Part shown: piece by piece, positions 1 to 9,266 of the stretch
Numbering within the stretch: position 1 is the stretch's first letter
Layout of the letters: each line of letters starts with the position of its first letter
DNA from: JAOUEA01 sp963825685
GTDB taxonomy: Bacteria; Actinomycetota; UBA4738; HRBIN12
DNA: 64,000 bases
Reading direction: 5' to 3'
Assembly (NCBI GenBank): GCA_963825685.1
Contig: CAWGUD010000001.1
Coordinates: 1 to 64,000 of the forward strand
Made by a program: the position numbers and the translations under genes
The notes under the pieces: generated by a model
The model's database searches: none
What the model was told of the DNA's origin: nothing
Seen by the model: the letters and a program-made list of their open reading frames with translations, nothing else

Positions 1-74
1 TGGGCCCCCGGGGACTTGAACCCCGAACCTGCGGATTAAGAGTCCGTTGCTCTGCCGGATTGAGCTAGAGGCCC
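1..74 (-). tRNA. tRNA-Lys (anticodon CTT)
   Basis: Read on the minus strand this folds as a full cloverleaf. The acceptor GGGCCTC (68-74) pairs with the 3' strand at 2-8, and base 1 is the discriminator. The anticodon loop reads CTCTTAA, giving CTT for lysine. The T arm has GGTTCAAGTCC. No CCA is encoded. It lies downstream of tRNA-His on the same strand, so the two may be co-transcribed. Confidence 0.93.
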
Positions 75-99
75 GCCGAAGTCTACCAAGGGCCCTTGG

Positions 100-175
100 G
101 GTGAGTGACGGGATTTGAACCCGCGGCCTCCTGGACCACAACCAGGCGCTCTAACCGAGCTGAGCTACACCCACC
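100..175 (-). tRNA. tRNA-His (anticodon GTG)
   Basis: Minus-strand cloverleaf with acceptor GTGGGTG (168-174) paired to 101-107. An extra 5' G (175) sits opposite C73 (base 100), the hallmark G-1 of tRNA-His. The anticodon loop TTGTGGT gives GTG. No CCA is encoded. Confidence 0.93.
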
Positions 176-316
176 ACGCTGCAGCTCACACGATACCAAC
201 GGCCGACCTACCCAGGTGAACGAGCCTGGGGTATCATCTCGGCCAAGTTTGAATCGCCGTTCAATCGCTGTCCTCGCGGACGGCTGCGGCGGTTCCTCGA
301 AGGAGGAGATCGCACC

Positions 317-1687
317 ATGGCAGCACAGGTCGAGTTCGATCTGGACCTGATCGACAGCCTGATCGAGCGGGAGGAGGCGACGCTCGAGCCGACGCGGCGC
401 GCGTCGATCGAGTACCGCGCCACCGCCGATCGATACGTGGCCGGCGGCGTCGCGTCGAGCTGGCAGGATTCGCCGCCGCACGCGATCTTCATCGACCGCG
501 GCAAGGGCAACCACCTCTGGGACATCGACCAGAACGAGTACATCGACTTCCACCTCGGGTACGGGGCGATGGTGGTCGGCCACGCGCACCCGAGGATCGT
601 CGAGGCGATCCAGCGCCAGGCCGAGCTCGGCACCCACTTCGCGCAGCCGACGAAGCACCTCGACGTGATCGGCGAGAACCTCACCGAGCGCTTCAACCTG
701 CCGCTGTGGCGCTTCTGCAACTCGGGCACCGAGGCCACCCTCGAGGCAGGGCGCCTGATGCGCGCGAACACCGGCCGCGACGTGCTCGTGAAGATCGAGG
801 GCACGTACCACGGCCACCACGACTCGCTGATGTTCTCGGTGGCGCCCGACCCCGCCGACATGGGCCCGCGCGAGCACCCGAACACGGTGCCGCAGGCGAT
901 GGGCATCCCGCAGGCGTTCGCCGACCTCGTGCGGGTCGTGCCGTTCAACGACCTCGAGGCCGCGCGCCGGGTCTTCGCCGAGAACGAGGGGAAGATCGCC
1001 GGCATGATCGTCGAGCCCGCGATGATGAACTGCGGCGTGATCCTGCCCGAGCCCGGCTACCTGCAGGGCCTGAAGGATCTCTGCCACGCCAACGGCGCCT
1101 ACCTCGCCTACGACGAGGTGAAGACGGGCGCCACGCTCGCCTACGGCGGCGCCGGCGAGGTCTTCGGCGTCGTGCCCGACATCATCTGCCTGGCCAAGGC
1201 GATCGGCGGCGGCACGCCGTGCGGCGCGATCGGCGCCACGCGCGAGCTCTACCAGCCGATCATCGACGGCACGTACGACATGGCGGGCACGTTCAACGGC
1301 AACCCCCTCACGATGGCCGCGTCGCAGGCGACGCTGCTCGAGGTGCTCGTGCCCGACGCCTACGAGGGCTTCAACCGCATCGACAAGGCGATGAAGGACG
1401 GCCTCACGTCGGTGATCGAGAAGACCGGCCTGCCCGCGTACGTGAGCGGCGTGGGCGCGAAGGGCTCGGTGATCTACTCGACGAAGCCGGTGCGCGAGTA
1501 CCGCGACGCGGTCGGCATCGACGAGCGCATCAGCTACCTCGCCTGGCTGTTCCAGCAGAACCGAGGGGTGTTCAAGTCGCCGTGGACGAAGCAGGAGACC
1601 TGGACGCTGTCGGTGTGGCACACCGAGGACGACGCCGCGCGCTACGTGGCCAACTTCGAGGAGTTCGCCACCGCCGTGACGGCGTAG
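317..1687 (+). CDS. class III PLP-dependent aminotransferase, first of a tandem pair
   Basis: A 456-residue fold-type I PLP enzyme of the class III (glutamate-1-semialdehyde aminomutase-like) group. The sequence shows FCNSGTEAT (phosphate-binding region), the DEVKTG motif and the internal-aldimine lysine K294 in LAKAIGGGTPCG, all in family order. A strong Shine-Dalgarno sequence (AAGGAGGAG, about 299-307) fixes the ATG at 317. The next gene is a close paralogue 37 nt downstream on the same strand. The length fits the family. The substrate cannot be read from sequence; the GSA-like motifs allow either amino transfer or amino migration. No heme genes are nearby, so a HemL role is not supported. 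Confidence 0.85.
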   Translation: MAAQVEFDLDLIDSLIEREEATLEPTRRASIEYRATADRYVAGGVASSWQDSPPHAIFIDRGKGNHLWDIDQNEYIDFHLGYGAMVVGHAHPRIVEAIQRQAELGTHFAQPTKHLDVIGENLTERFNLPLWRFCNSGTEATLEAGRLMRANTGRDVLVKIEGTYHGHHDSLMFSVAPDPADMGPREHPNTVPQAMGIPQAFADLVRVVPFNDLEAARRVFAENEGKIAGMIVEPAMMNCGVILPEPGYLQGLKDLCHANGAYLAYDEVKTGATLAYGGAGEVFGVVPDIICLAKAIGGGTPCGAIGATRELYQPIIDGTYDMAGTFNGNPLTMAASQATLLEVLVPDAYEGFNRIDKAMKDGLTSVIEKTGLPAYVSGVGAKGSVIYSTKPVREYRDAVGIDERISYLAWLFQQNRGVFKSPWTKQETWTLSVWHTEDDAARYVANFEEFATAVTA

Positions 1688-1724
1688 CCTTGGAACCGAC
1701 GACGCGACCGATGGGGGAACCGCG

Positions 1725-3099
1725 ATGAGCACCACCGACACCGTAGAGATCGACCTCGGGCTGGTCGAGGAGCTGACGAAGCGCGAGACGGCCGCGCTCG
1801 ACGAGAAGCACGCGCGCTCGTTGAGCTACCGAGAGGAGGCGCGGGTGCACCTGCCCGGCGGCGTCTCGTCGTCGTGGCAGACGTGGCCCCCGCACCCGAT
1901 CTACGTCGACCGCGGCGAGGGCTCGCGGGTGTGGGACATCGACGGCAACGAGTACGTCGACTACCACAACGGCTACGGCGTCATGGTGATGGGCCACGCC
2001 CATCCGAAGATCGTGGAAGCCGTCCGCGACCGGGTGGCCAAGGGCACCCACTTCGCCCAGCCGACCGAGGACGCCCTGCCCGTCGCCGAGCAGCTCGCGG
2101 AGCGCACCGGCCTGCCGTACTGGCGGTTCGGGAACTCGGGCACCGAGGCGACGCTCGACGCGGTGCGCATCATGCGCGCCTCGACCGGGCGCGACCTGAT
2201 CGTGAAGATCGAGGGCACCTACCACGGGCACCACGACGCGCTGATGGTGAGCGTCTTCCCGCCCGAGGACCAGGCCGGGCCGCGGGATCATCCGAACTCG
2301 GTGCCGCAGACCAAGGCGGCTGATCCCGGGCACGCTGGCGTCGGTCGTGAACGTGCCGTTCAACGACCTCGAGGCCGCCCAGCGCGTCTTCGCCGAGCGC
2401 GGCGACGAGATCGCCGGCATGATCATCGAGCCGGTGATGACGAACTGCGGCGTGGTGCTGCCCGACGACGGCTACCTCGACGGGCTGAAGGAGACCTGCC
2501 ACACGCACGGGGCGATGTTCGCCTACGACGAGGTCAAGACCGGCTTCACGGTGGCGTGGGGCGGGGCGATCGAGGCGTTCGGCGTGCAGCCCGACCTCGT
2601 GGCCTTCGCGAAGGCGATGGGCGCGGGGCTGCCGTGCGGGGCGATCGGCGGCACCGAGGAGGCGATGGCCGGCGTGATCGCGGGTGACATCGACCAGGTC
2701 GGCACGTTCAACGGCAACCCGCTCACGATGGCCGCCGCCAAGGTGAACCTCACGGAGGTGCTCACGAAGCCCGCGTACGCGCGGCTCGACGAGATCAACA
2801 CGTTCCTGCACCGCTGCGAGGACGTGATCGCGAAGCACCGGCTCCCGGCCTCGATGAAGACGCTGGGCGCGAAGGGCTCGATCGACTGGAGCACCACGCC
2901 GATCCACGAGTACCGCGACCTGTGGAAGATCGACGACCGCGTGCCGCAGCTCGCCTGGCTCTGGCAGCTGAACCGTGGGGTCTTCAAGTCGCCCGGGTCG
3001 AAGTGGGAGAGCTGGACGACGTCGATCGTGATGAGCGACGCCGACGCCGAGCGCTACGTCGAGAACTTCGAGAGCTTCGCCGAGGCGATCACGAAGTAG
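1725..3099 (+). CDS. class III PLP-dependent aminotransferase, second paralogue (frameshifted)
   Basis: A second class III aminotransferase, clearly related to its upstream neighbour along its whole length. It has FGNSGTEAT, DEVKTGF and FAKAMGAGLPCG with the PLP lysine. The reading frame changes once near 2320-2330. Before it the sequence reads to SVPQTKA; after it, one frame over, LIPGTLASVVNVPFNDL continues. Removing one base gives 457 residues, against 456 for the paralogue, so a one-base insertion is the simplest account. Probably co-transcribed with the first gene. Whether the two form a heterodimer or use different substrates is unknown. Confidence 0.8.
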
Positions 3100-3110
3100 T
3101 CCGGGTTGGA

Positions 3111-3885
3111 CTACTCGGGCGGGGCGGTGCTCGCGACGACCTCGGCGACCGACGACCCGTCGTCGCGCGCGAGCAGGGCGTAGGCGAGCTCGACCTCGAC
3201 GAGCCCGACGAACGCGCCCACGGTCAGGATCATCGGCACCGAGACCGCGATCTCGGTGAGCACGTCCGCCTCCGCCCGCAGGTGCAGGAGCCAGTGGTGG
3301 ACGCCGATCTCGACGAGCAGCGGCAGTCCCACCGCGAGCATCGTGAGCCACAGGTGTCGGGCCGTGAGCCGGAACGAGCGCACGATCGCGGGGAAGGGCC
3401 GTGCGTCCTCGATGTTGACCACCGGACCGACGATCGCGAGCAACGTCGAGCAGCACGAACCCGGGAACGGCGCCGAGGGCCGACGCCGGCGCGATCAGCA
3501 CCGTGACGAGCACATCGGCGCCGATCAGACGCCAGATCGGCAGCGCGTGCACGACCTCGGAGATCGACGGACGACGGTCGTCGCGCACCACCGATCCCAC
3601 GAGCTCGTCGAGCACCCCCGCGTAGACGATCGTGCCGATGCTCGTGAGCACGCCCGCGACGACGGCGATCACGAGCAACAGCACCACGCGGTCGTCGAGC
3701 GGGCCGTCGCGCAGCTCGTCGAGGAGGCGACCGCTGCCGATGCCGAGGACCACCGGGGGCACCATCAGGACGAGGGCGGCGCCCGCGACCCGGGCGGGTT
3801 CCAGCCGGTAGAGGCGCAGCGCCGACCGGTAGACGTCGAGCACCTGCAGGTTCGCGATGTGCGGATGTCGGTCGGCGGGGTGCAT
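3111..3885 (-). CDS. multi-pass membrane protein of unknown function (frameshifted)
   Basis: About 257 residues once a single extra base near 3443-3450 is removed: the sequence runs ...PGFVLLD and then LLAIVGPVVNIED in the next frame. There are four to six hydrophobic segments, for example around VVLLLVIAVVAGVLTSIGTIVY and LTMLAVGLPLLVEIG. I do not recognise a named family; it resembles general actinobacterial integral membrane proteins. The ATG at 3885 follows a TAGGCT -10 box by 11 nt, so the leader would be only a few bases. It is divergent from the glycosylase at 3915 and convergent with the aminotransferase (11 nt gap). Confidence 0.6.
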
Positions 3886-3896
3886 GTCCGGGACGA

Positions 3897-3906
3897 AGCC
3901 TAGACT
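3897..3906. promoter_or_regulatory. overlapping divergent -10 boxes
   Basis: AGCCTAGACT contains TAGACT on the plus strand (3901-3906, 8 nt before the ATG at 3915) and TAGGCT on the minus strand (3902-3897, 11 nt before the ATG at 3885). The two boxes share two base pairs. No good -35 was seen on either side. Confidence 0.5.
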
Positions 3907-3914
3907 GCGCGCCG

Positions 3915-5152
3915 ATGGCAAGCCCGACGCACCCCCTGCGACTCGATCGCCGCGCGGCGCGACGACTCTGCGTGCAGGGCCAGCGTCTCGCCGGGCCACG
4001 ACCGGCGTCGATCGCCGAGGCGGTGCACGACCTCACGATGGTGCAGCTCGACCCGACGCGGGTCGTGGCGCGCACCGACCACCTCGTGCTCTTCTCCCGG
4101 CTCGGACGGCGCTTCCGCGTCGAGGAGCTCGAGCGCATGCTCTGGGTCGACCGCTCGCTCTTCGAGTACTGGGTGCACATCGTGCCGACGGCCGACCTGT
4201 GGATCCATCGGGAGTCGATGCGGCGCTACCCCGATCGGGGTCCGTACGCGGGCCTCAAGCGCCGCCGGTACATCGCGAGCTGGCTCGAGGCCAACGCCCC
4301 CTTCCGGCGCTACGTCCTGCGCGAGCTGCGCCGGCGCGGGCCCCTGCGCGCGCGCGACCTCGAGGACCGGGTCGCCGACGGCTGGCACGCCGGCGGCTGG
4401 AACGACGAGGGTCGCAACGTCGCGATGATGCTCGACATCCTCTGGAACCTGGGCGAGGTGATGATCGTGGGGCGCGACGGACAGCAGCGGCTGTGGGACC
4501 TCGCCGCCCGGAGCCTGCCCGTGGACGAGCCGCGCCGGTCGAGGAGCGAGATCGCCCGCGAGGTCCTCGACCGGCAGCTCCGCGCGCGAGGGGTCGCGAC
4601 GCCTGCCCAGTTCGGGATGCTCTTCGACGGCCGCCCCGACGGGTGGGAGCGCGCGCTCGCCCGCCTGGTGCGCGAGGGCGTGGCCGTGCCCGTCGCGATC
4701 GAGGGCATCACGAAGGGCGAGTGGTACGCGCACGCCGACCTGCTCGACCGCCCCTGGAAGCCGCGCACCGTCGCGCTCTCGCCCTTCGACGACCTCGTGA
4801 GCGACCGTGACCACACCGAGGCGCTGTTCGACTTCCACTTCCGGCTCGAGATCTACGTGCCGAAGGCGAAGCGCCGCTGGGGGTACTTCGTGCTGCCGAT
4901 CCTGCACGGCGATCGGCTCGTCGGCCGGGTCGATCCCCGGTACGACCGGTCGACCCAGGAGCTGCATCTGAACTGCGGTGCATGCCGAACCACGGGACCG
5001 ACGAGCGTGACGGTGCCGCGGCGGCTCGCGCGATCCGTGAGCTCGCGACCTGGCTGGGAGCCGTCGAGATCAGGGTGAGTGGACCCGTGCCGCGAGGGTT
5101 GGCGCCGGTCGTTCGACGTGTGAACCCGGGGCGTAGAGTGACGGACCGATGA
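3915..5152 (+). CDS. YcaQ/AlkZ-type winged-helix DNA glycosylase
   Basis: Member of the HTH_42 / YcaQ family (COG3214), tandem winged-helix proteins that include DNA glycosylases unhooking interstrand crosslinks and bulky alkyl adducts. The sequence shows the Q-x-D catalytic motif (QLD, residues 44-46), the LFSRLG region and FEYWVH. As it stands the frame ends at 5078. Removing one base near 4975 and one near 4992 instead gives the family-like tail LNAVHAEPGTDERDG, then AIRELATWLG, and a TGA at 5150-5152 that overlaps the next ATG by 4 nt. I therefore give the restored end, about 411 residues. Transcription probably starts from the TAGACT box just upstream, giving an almost leaderless mRNA. 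Confidence 0.72.
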
Positions 5153-5904
5153 GCGGGCCGGAGAACGCCGACGACGAGATCGAGGTCGTCGACCTGCTGG
5201 GTGATCTCGGTGAGCGGCGACGGCTGAGCTGGCAGGAGCGACTGGCCGGACCCGACCGGTACGGGGCGCTGCTCATCCTGATCGCCGTGACGATCATCGC
5301 CACCGTCGTCCTCGATGCGCATCAGTGGGAACGGCTCATCTCGGTGGCCCTGATCGGCGTGATGCTCGCGTTCGCGATGCGCACCTCCCAGGCTCCGAAG
5401 TCCTGGCAGCGGGTCGCCCTCGCCGTGGTGCCGGTGATCGTGCTCGCCACCGCGTTCGCGGCCGCACGCGGCAGCGAGGGCTCGACGATCCGCGCCGCGG
5501 TCGCCGCGTTCGTGACCCTGATGCTCCTGGCCGTGCAGGTCGCGATCGTGCGACGCCTCTCGACCCACCTCACGATCTCGTGGAACACGATCATGGGGGC
5601 ACTCTGCGTGTACCTGCTGTTCGGGATGATCTTCTCGGGCATCTACGCGGTGGCGGGCCATCTCGAGGACGGACGGCTCTTCGTGCAGCAGGACTCGTTC
5701 ACGAGCACGGACACCCTGTACTTCAGCCTGATCACGCTGACGACCGTGGGCTACGGCGACCTCACGATGCGCGCCGATCCGATGCGGATCGCCGCGGCGA
5801 TGGAAGCGCTGCTCGGCCAGATCTACCTGATCACCGCGGTGGCGCTGCTGGTCGGCAACCTCGGCCGCCGGCGCCGCAAGGCTCCGAGGGGCTCGGAGCC
5901 CTAG
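5149..5904 (+). CDS. two-pore-helix type potassium channel (TVGYGD filter)
   Basis: A 251-residue integral membrane protein with about five hydrophobic segments and a classical K+ selectivity filter, TVGYGD, at residues 199-204, followed by a last transmembrane helix and a short basic tail. It belongs to the Ion_trans_2 family; no RCK or cyclic-nucleotide domain is present, so gating is not obvious. The start overlaps the restored stop of the upstream glycosylase (ATGA), suggesting translational coupling. A TAGAGT box 9 nt before the ATG could give a second, leaderless transcript. Ion selectivity for K+ follows from the filter; physiological role is unknown. Confidence 0.85.
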   Translation: MSGPENADDEIEVVDLLGDLGERRRLSWQERLAGPDRYGALLILIAVTIIATVVLDAHQWERLISVALIGVMLAFAMRTSQAPKSWQRVALAVVPVIVLATAFAAARGSEGSTIRAAVAAFVTLMLLAVQVAIVRRLSTHLTISWNTIMGALCVYLLFGMIFSGIYAVAGHLEDGRLFVQQDSFTSTDTLYFSLITLTTVGYGDLTMRADPMRIAAAMEALLGQIYLITAVALLVGNLGRRRRKAPRGSEP

Positions 5905-5907
5905 ACT
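5902..5907 (+). promoter_or_regulatory. -10 box for purE, leaderless spacing
   Basis: TAGACT lies 9 nt before the purE ATG (5917), so transcription should begin at or next to the start codon. It overlaps the last codon of the channel gene. No -35 element recognised. Confidence 0.5.
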
Positions 5908-5916
5908 GCGGCCACG

Positions 5917-6408
5917 ATGGCCGAGCCACAGGTGGGCGTGATCATGGGATCGCGGAGCGACTGGGAGACGATGCGCCACGCCGTCGAGACCCTGGAACGG
6001 CTCGACGTGCCGGTCGAGTCGCGCGTCGTGAGCGCGCATCGCACCCCCGACCTGCTGTTCGAGTACGCGTCGACGGCGGCCGATCGCGGGCTCCAGGTGA
6101 TCGTCGCCGGCGCCGGTGGCGCCGCCCACCTTCCCGGCATGGTGGCCGCCAAGACCCACCTGCCGGTGCTCGGCGTGCCGGTCGAGTCGCAGGCGCTGAA
6201 GGGGATGGACTCGCTGCTGTCGATCGTGCAGATGCCCGCGGGCGTGCCCGTCGGCACGCTGGCGATCGGACGCTCCGGCGCGGTGAACGCCGCGCTGCTG
6301 GCGGCCGCGGTGGTGGCCCTGCACGACGACGGCGTTCGTGAGCGCCTCGTGCGCTTCCGCGAGGAGCAGACGGCGTCGGTGCTCGAGCATCCCGATCCCG
6401 CCGGATGA
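5917..6408 (+). CDS. purE: N5-carboxyaminoimidazole ribonucleotide mutase
   Basis: Class I PurE, 163 residues, the usual length. It converts N5-CAIR to CAIR in purine synthesis, in the cytoplasm. The sequence shows MGSRSDW near the N-terminus (substrate phosphate binding), the SAHRTP motif with the catalytic histidine, and the AGAGGAAHLPGM loop. It is followed 7 nt later by purK, which makes its substrate, so the two form an operon. There is no Shine-Dalgarno sequence; a TAGACT -10 box 9 nt upstream suggests a leaderless mRNA. Confidence 0.95.
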   Translation: MAEPQVGVIMGSRSDWETMRHAVETLERLDVPVESRVVSAHRTPDLLFEYASTAADRGLQVIVAGAGGAAHLPGMVAAKTHLPVLGVPVESQALKGMDSLLSIVQMPAGVPVGTLAIGRSGAVNAALLAAAVVALHDDGVRERLVRFREEQTASVLEHPDPAG

Positions 6409-6415
6409 GCCCGGC

Positions 6416-7511
6416 ATGACCGACGTCGGCATCGTCGGCGGCGGTCAGCTCGGCCGCATGCTCGCCCTCGCCGGTCACGAGCTCGGCATCGGGTGCGTGA
6501 CGCTCGACCCCTCGGCAGGCTCACCGGCCGCCGGCGTGGCGCCTGCGATCCAGGGTGCGTACGACGATCGCGACCGGCTCGCGGAGCTCGCGGGCCGATG
6601 CGACGTCGTCACCTACGAGTTCGAGAACGTGCCGGTCGAGGCCGCGCGGTTCGTCGAGGAGCTGCGGCCCGTGTTCCCGCCGCCGGCCGCCCTCGAGGCC
6701 GCGCAGGATCGTCTCGCTGAGAAGGAGCTGTTCACCGCCGTCGGGCTGCCGGTGCCGGTGTACGCCGCCGTCGACTCGCCGGCGGGCCTCGCCGACGCCC
6801 TCGAGCGCATCGGCGTGCCGGCGGTGCTGAAGACGCGGCGCCTCGGCTACGACGGCAAGGGGCAGGCCGTGATCCGCGATCCGCTGCTCGCCGAGGACGC
6901 ATGGCGATCGGTGGGGGAGGTGCCCTGCCTGCTCGAGGCGCTCGTCGACTTCGACCGCGAGCTGTCGATCGTGGCGGTCCGTGGCCGGGACGGCTCGACG
7001 GCCGCGTACCCGGTCGTCGAGAACCACCATCGTGACGGCATCCTGCGGCTCACCCGCGCGCCCGCACCCGGCCTCGACCCCGAGGTGCAGCGAGCCGCCG
7101 AGTCTCACGCGTTCTCGGTGATGGACGAGCTCGACTACGTGGGCGTGCTCGCGATCGAGCTGTTCCAGGTGGGGGACTCGTTGCTCGGCAACGAGATGGC
7201 TCCGCGTGTGCACAACACGGCGCATTGGACGATCGAGGGCGCCGAGACGTCACAGTTCGAGAACCACCTGCGCGCCGTCTGCGGACTGCCGCTCGGATCG
7301 GCGGCCGCGGTCGGGGTGAGCGCCATGGTGAACCTGATCGGTGAGATGCCCGACCGCGCGGCCGTGCTCTCGGTGCCCGGCGCGCACCTGCACGACTACG
7401 ACAAGGAACCTCGCCCCGGTCGCAAGCTCGGTCACGTCACGGTGCGCGCCGGCGAGGAAGCGAACGCTCGAGGAACGGCTCGACGCCGTGCTCGCGATCG
7501 TCGGCGGCTAG
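6416..7511 (+). CDS. purK: N5-carboxyaminoimidazole ribonucleotide synthase (frameshifted near the end)
   Basis: ATP-grasp enzyme that carboxylates AIR to N5-CAIR using ATP and bicarbonate, the step before PurE. The N-terminal GIVGGGQLGRM nucleotide motif, KTRRLGYDGKGQ and the EMAPRVHNTAHWT active-site stretch are clear. Near 7463 one extra A breaks the frame. Without it the protein ends TLEERLDAVLAIVGG at a TAG (7509-7511), the usual PurK tail, giving 364 residues. Unrepaired, the frame runs on into antisense of the next gene. The ATG at 6416 lies just after the purE stop. Confidence 0.9.
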
Positions 7512-8057
7512 CTGCGGACGCGACTCAGGAGGGGTCGGAGCGGACCGCGCCCGAAGCCGGGGATCACTCCCAGCGCAACACGGTCCCCATGGCGTCGGTT
7601 GAGTCCGAAGCGTCCGGACGACCACGTGCCCTCGGTGCACGCGCGACTCGTATACGAGCCACCGACCGTCCTCGCCGCCTTCCGCCCCGATGAAGTTCTG
7701 GATGAGCGTCCAGGGTCCGACGAGCTCACCTCGCAATCGCTCGCGGTCGTCGTCGAGCCAGAACACCTCGACGGAGCGGCAGTCCGGGTCCATGTAGAGG
7801 GTGCCGCCGATGGTCCGGACGTCGTCGCCGTAGGCCTCGATCAGGTGCATGCCCGGGGGCAACCACGTCGGGAGGAACTCGCCCATCGTCACGGCGATCG
7901 TGGAGGGCGGGACGTTGTGCTGGTGGATGATCCGAGCGTCGCAGCTCCTCGGCCACGGCGAGGTTCGGATCGAAGGCGGATCCGAGGGCAGGTCCGGGGT
8001 CGCCGTGCATCCCGCCAGTCCGACCAGCACCACGGCCAGCGATCGAGCGGCTTTCAC
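7437..8057 (-). CDS. putative lipoprotein of unknown function
   Basis: Begins with a lipoprotein signal peptide: a short basic start, a hydrophobic core and a LAGC lipobox with the lipidated cysteine at residue 17. The mature part is soluble and shows no domain I recognise; it has motifs such as TMGEFLPTWLPPGMHLIEAYG. The open frame overlaps the 3' end of purK by about 75 nt. An alternative frame would end DAMGTVLRWE near 7566, so an indel around 7600 is likely and the true end is uncertain. The GTG at 8057 lies 8 nt after a TACGCT box and directly after an AGGA. Confidence 0.55.
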   Translation of the reverse strand: MKAARSLAVVLVGLAGCTATPDLPSDPPSIRTSPWPRSCDARIIHQHNVPPSTIAVTMGEFLPTWLPPGMHLIEAYGDDVRTIGGTLYMDPDCRSVEVFWLDDDRERLRGELVGPWTLIQNFIGAEGGEDGRWLVYESRVHRGHVVVRTLRTQPTPWGPCCAGSDPRLRARSAPTPPESRPQLAADDREHGVEPFLERSLPRRRAP

Positions 8058-8151
8058 TCCTGCAGAGCGTAGAGAGCCCGAGTGAACGGAAGCGGTCGAG
8101 TTCTCGACACCCCGACACGCTCGGGCACGGTGAGACGTGACGTCGCGGAGG

Positions 8152-8424
8152 TCAGTGACCGGCGGGCGCGAGGAGGCGCGCGCGGATCACACGGTCGACC
8201 GACTCCGGTGACCACACCCGCGTCATGGCCTCTCTGACGATGGCTCGGTGGAGCTCGTCGTCGGCTCGGTCCACGACTCGCTCCGTCTCCGTCCGGAGCT
8301 CCGGCTGGTCCTCGGTCACCGTCGCGTCATCGCTCGCACGCAGGATCGCGGCGAAGTCCTCGTAGGGATCGACGGCGTGACCATTCAGGTACCACGTGTC
8401 CGTCCTGGTCTCGTAGTGCAACAT
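8152..8424 (-). CDS. small soluble protein of unknown function
   Basis: A 90-residue charged protein beginning MLHYETRTDTWYLNG. I chose the ATG at 8424 because GAGGAGGG lies at the right distance before it; the frame stays open upstream through tRNA-Arg, which cannot be coding. No domain recognised. The acidic and arginine-rich C-terminal half could be helical. It stands alone between a lipoprotein gene and tRNA-Arg. Confidence 0.5.
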   Translation of the reverse strand: MLHYETRTDTWYLNGHAVDPYEDFAAILRASDDATVTEDQPELRTETERVVDRADDELHRAIVREAMTRVWSPESVDRVIRARLLAPAGH

Positions 8425-8612
8425 CTCGGTTCCCTCCTCGGTCTCCGAGGGTGCCTGTGCCATCCTCTCTACCTCAACGGTACGACCGTGAGGGTCTCGT
8501 CCACGGGTCGTTCGAACCGTGCTCGGGGAGCCGGGCGACGAGTGGTCGATCTCAGGCGACCGCGTGCCGGTCAGCACGATTCGACGCGCTCGTGAGATGA
8601 GTTGCGATGCAG

Positions 8613-8685
8613 CGCGCCGGGGAGGATTCGAACCTCCGGCCCGCGGATTAGAAGTCCGCCGCTCTGTCCCCTGAGCTACCGGCGC
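8613..8685 (-). tRNA. tRNA-Arg (anticodon TCT)
   Basis: Minus-strand cloverleaf with acceptor GCGCCGG (8679-8685) paired to 8614-8620. The anticodon loop CTTCTAA gives TCT, and the T arm contains GGTTCGAATCC. No CCA is encoded. Confidence 0.93.
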
Positions 8686-8824
8686 GTCTCGACAGCCTAG
8701 CGCGGCCTCCTCACGCAACCTGAGCCGTTCGCGCGGAAATCCCACACGCGCGCGCGATGCTCTCCTATCGTGGGCCGGTCCTCGCGGGCGCGGAACCGTG
8801 CCTGCGCATGAAGGGGGAGACGAG

Positions 8825-9244
8825 ATGGATCTGCTCGCGCAGTCGAGCGATGGAGGCGGATCGGCGATCCTCTGGCTGCTCTACGTGGCCTTCATCGTCG
8901 TGTACCTGGTCGCTGCATGGATCGTCTACACGAAGGCCGGTGAGGAAGGCTGGAAGGCGCTGATCCCGATCTACAACGTCTGGGTGCTGCTGAAGATCGT
9001 CGGCAGACCGGGATGGTGGCTGCTGCTGTTCCTGATCCCGTTCGTGAACTTCGTGATCTGGATCATCGTCTCGATCGACCTGGCCAAGAGCTTCGGCAAG
9101 GGAACGGGATTCGCGCTCGGGCTGATCTTCTTCGCGCCGATCTTCTACATGATCCTGGCGTTCGGCGACGCCACGTACCGCGGTCCCGCAGCGGCGCCGG
9201 GGGGCGGCTCCGCGACGCCGTCGATGCCGCCGGCACCGGGCTGA
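8825..9244 (+). CDS. DUF5684-type small membrane protein
   Basis: A 139-residue membrane protein of the kind annotated DUF5684. It has three to four hydrophobic helices, the typical KAGEEGWKALIPIYNVW stretch between the first and second helices, and FGKGTGFALGL later. The tail is rich in Gly, Pro and Ala. Function is unknown for the family. The ATG at 8825 is chosen over one 27 nt upstream because AAGGGGGAG (about 8810-8818) precedes it. The gene stands alone. Confidence 0.75.
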   Translation: MDLLAQSSDGGGSAILWLLYVAFIVVYLVAAWIVYTKAGEEGWKALIPIYNVWVLLKIVGRPGWWLLLFLIPFVNFVIWIIVSIDLAKSFGKGTGFALGLIFFAPIFYMILAFGDATYRGPAAAPGGGSATPSMPPAPG

Positions 9245-9266
9245 TCGACACAGGCTCGAAGCTGAG

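Noticed and set aside
211..230. Terminator hairpin upstream of the first aminotransferase
   Set aside because: CCCAGG/CCTGGG is only 6 bp with an 8-nt loop, too weak to call.
83..1741. Long minus-strand frame opposite the first aminotransferase
   Set aside because: Arg/Val/Leu-rich antisense shadow of a well-supported gene; it also runs through two tRNA genes.
8425..8745. Upstream extension of the small protein at 8152
   Set aside because: It would pass through tRNA-Arg and has no ribosome-binding site; the ATG at 8424 has a strong one.
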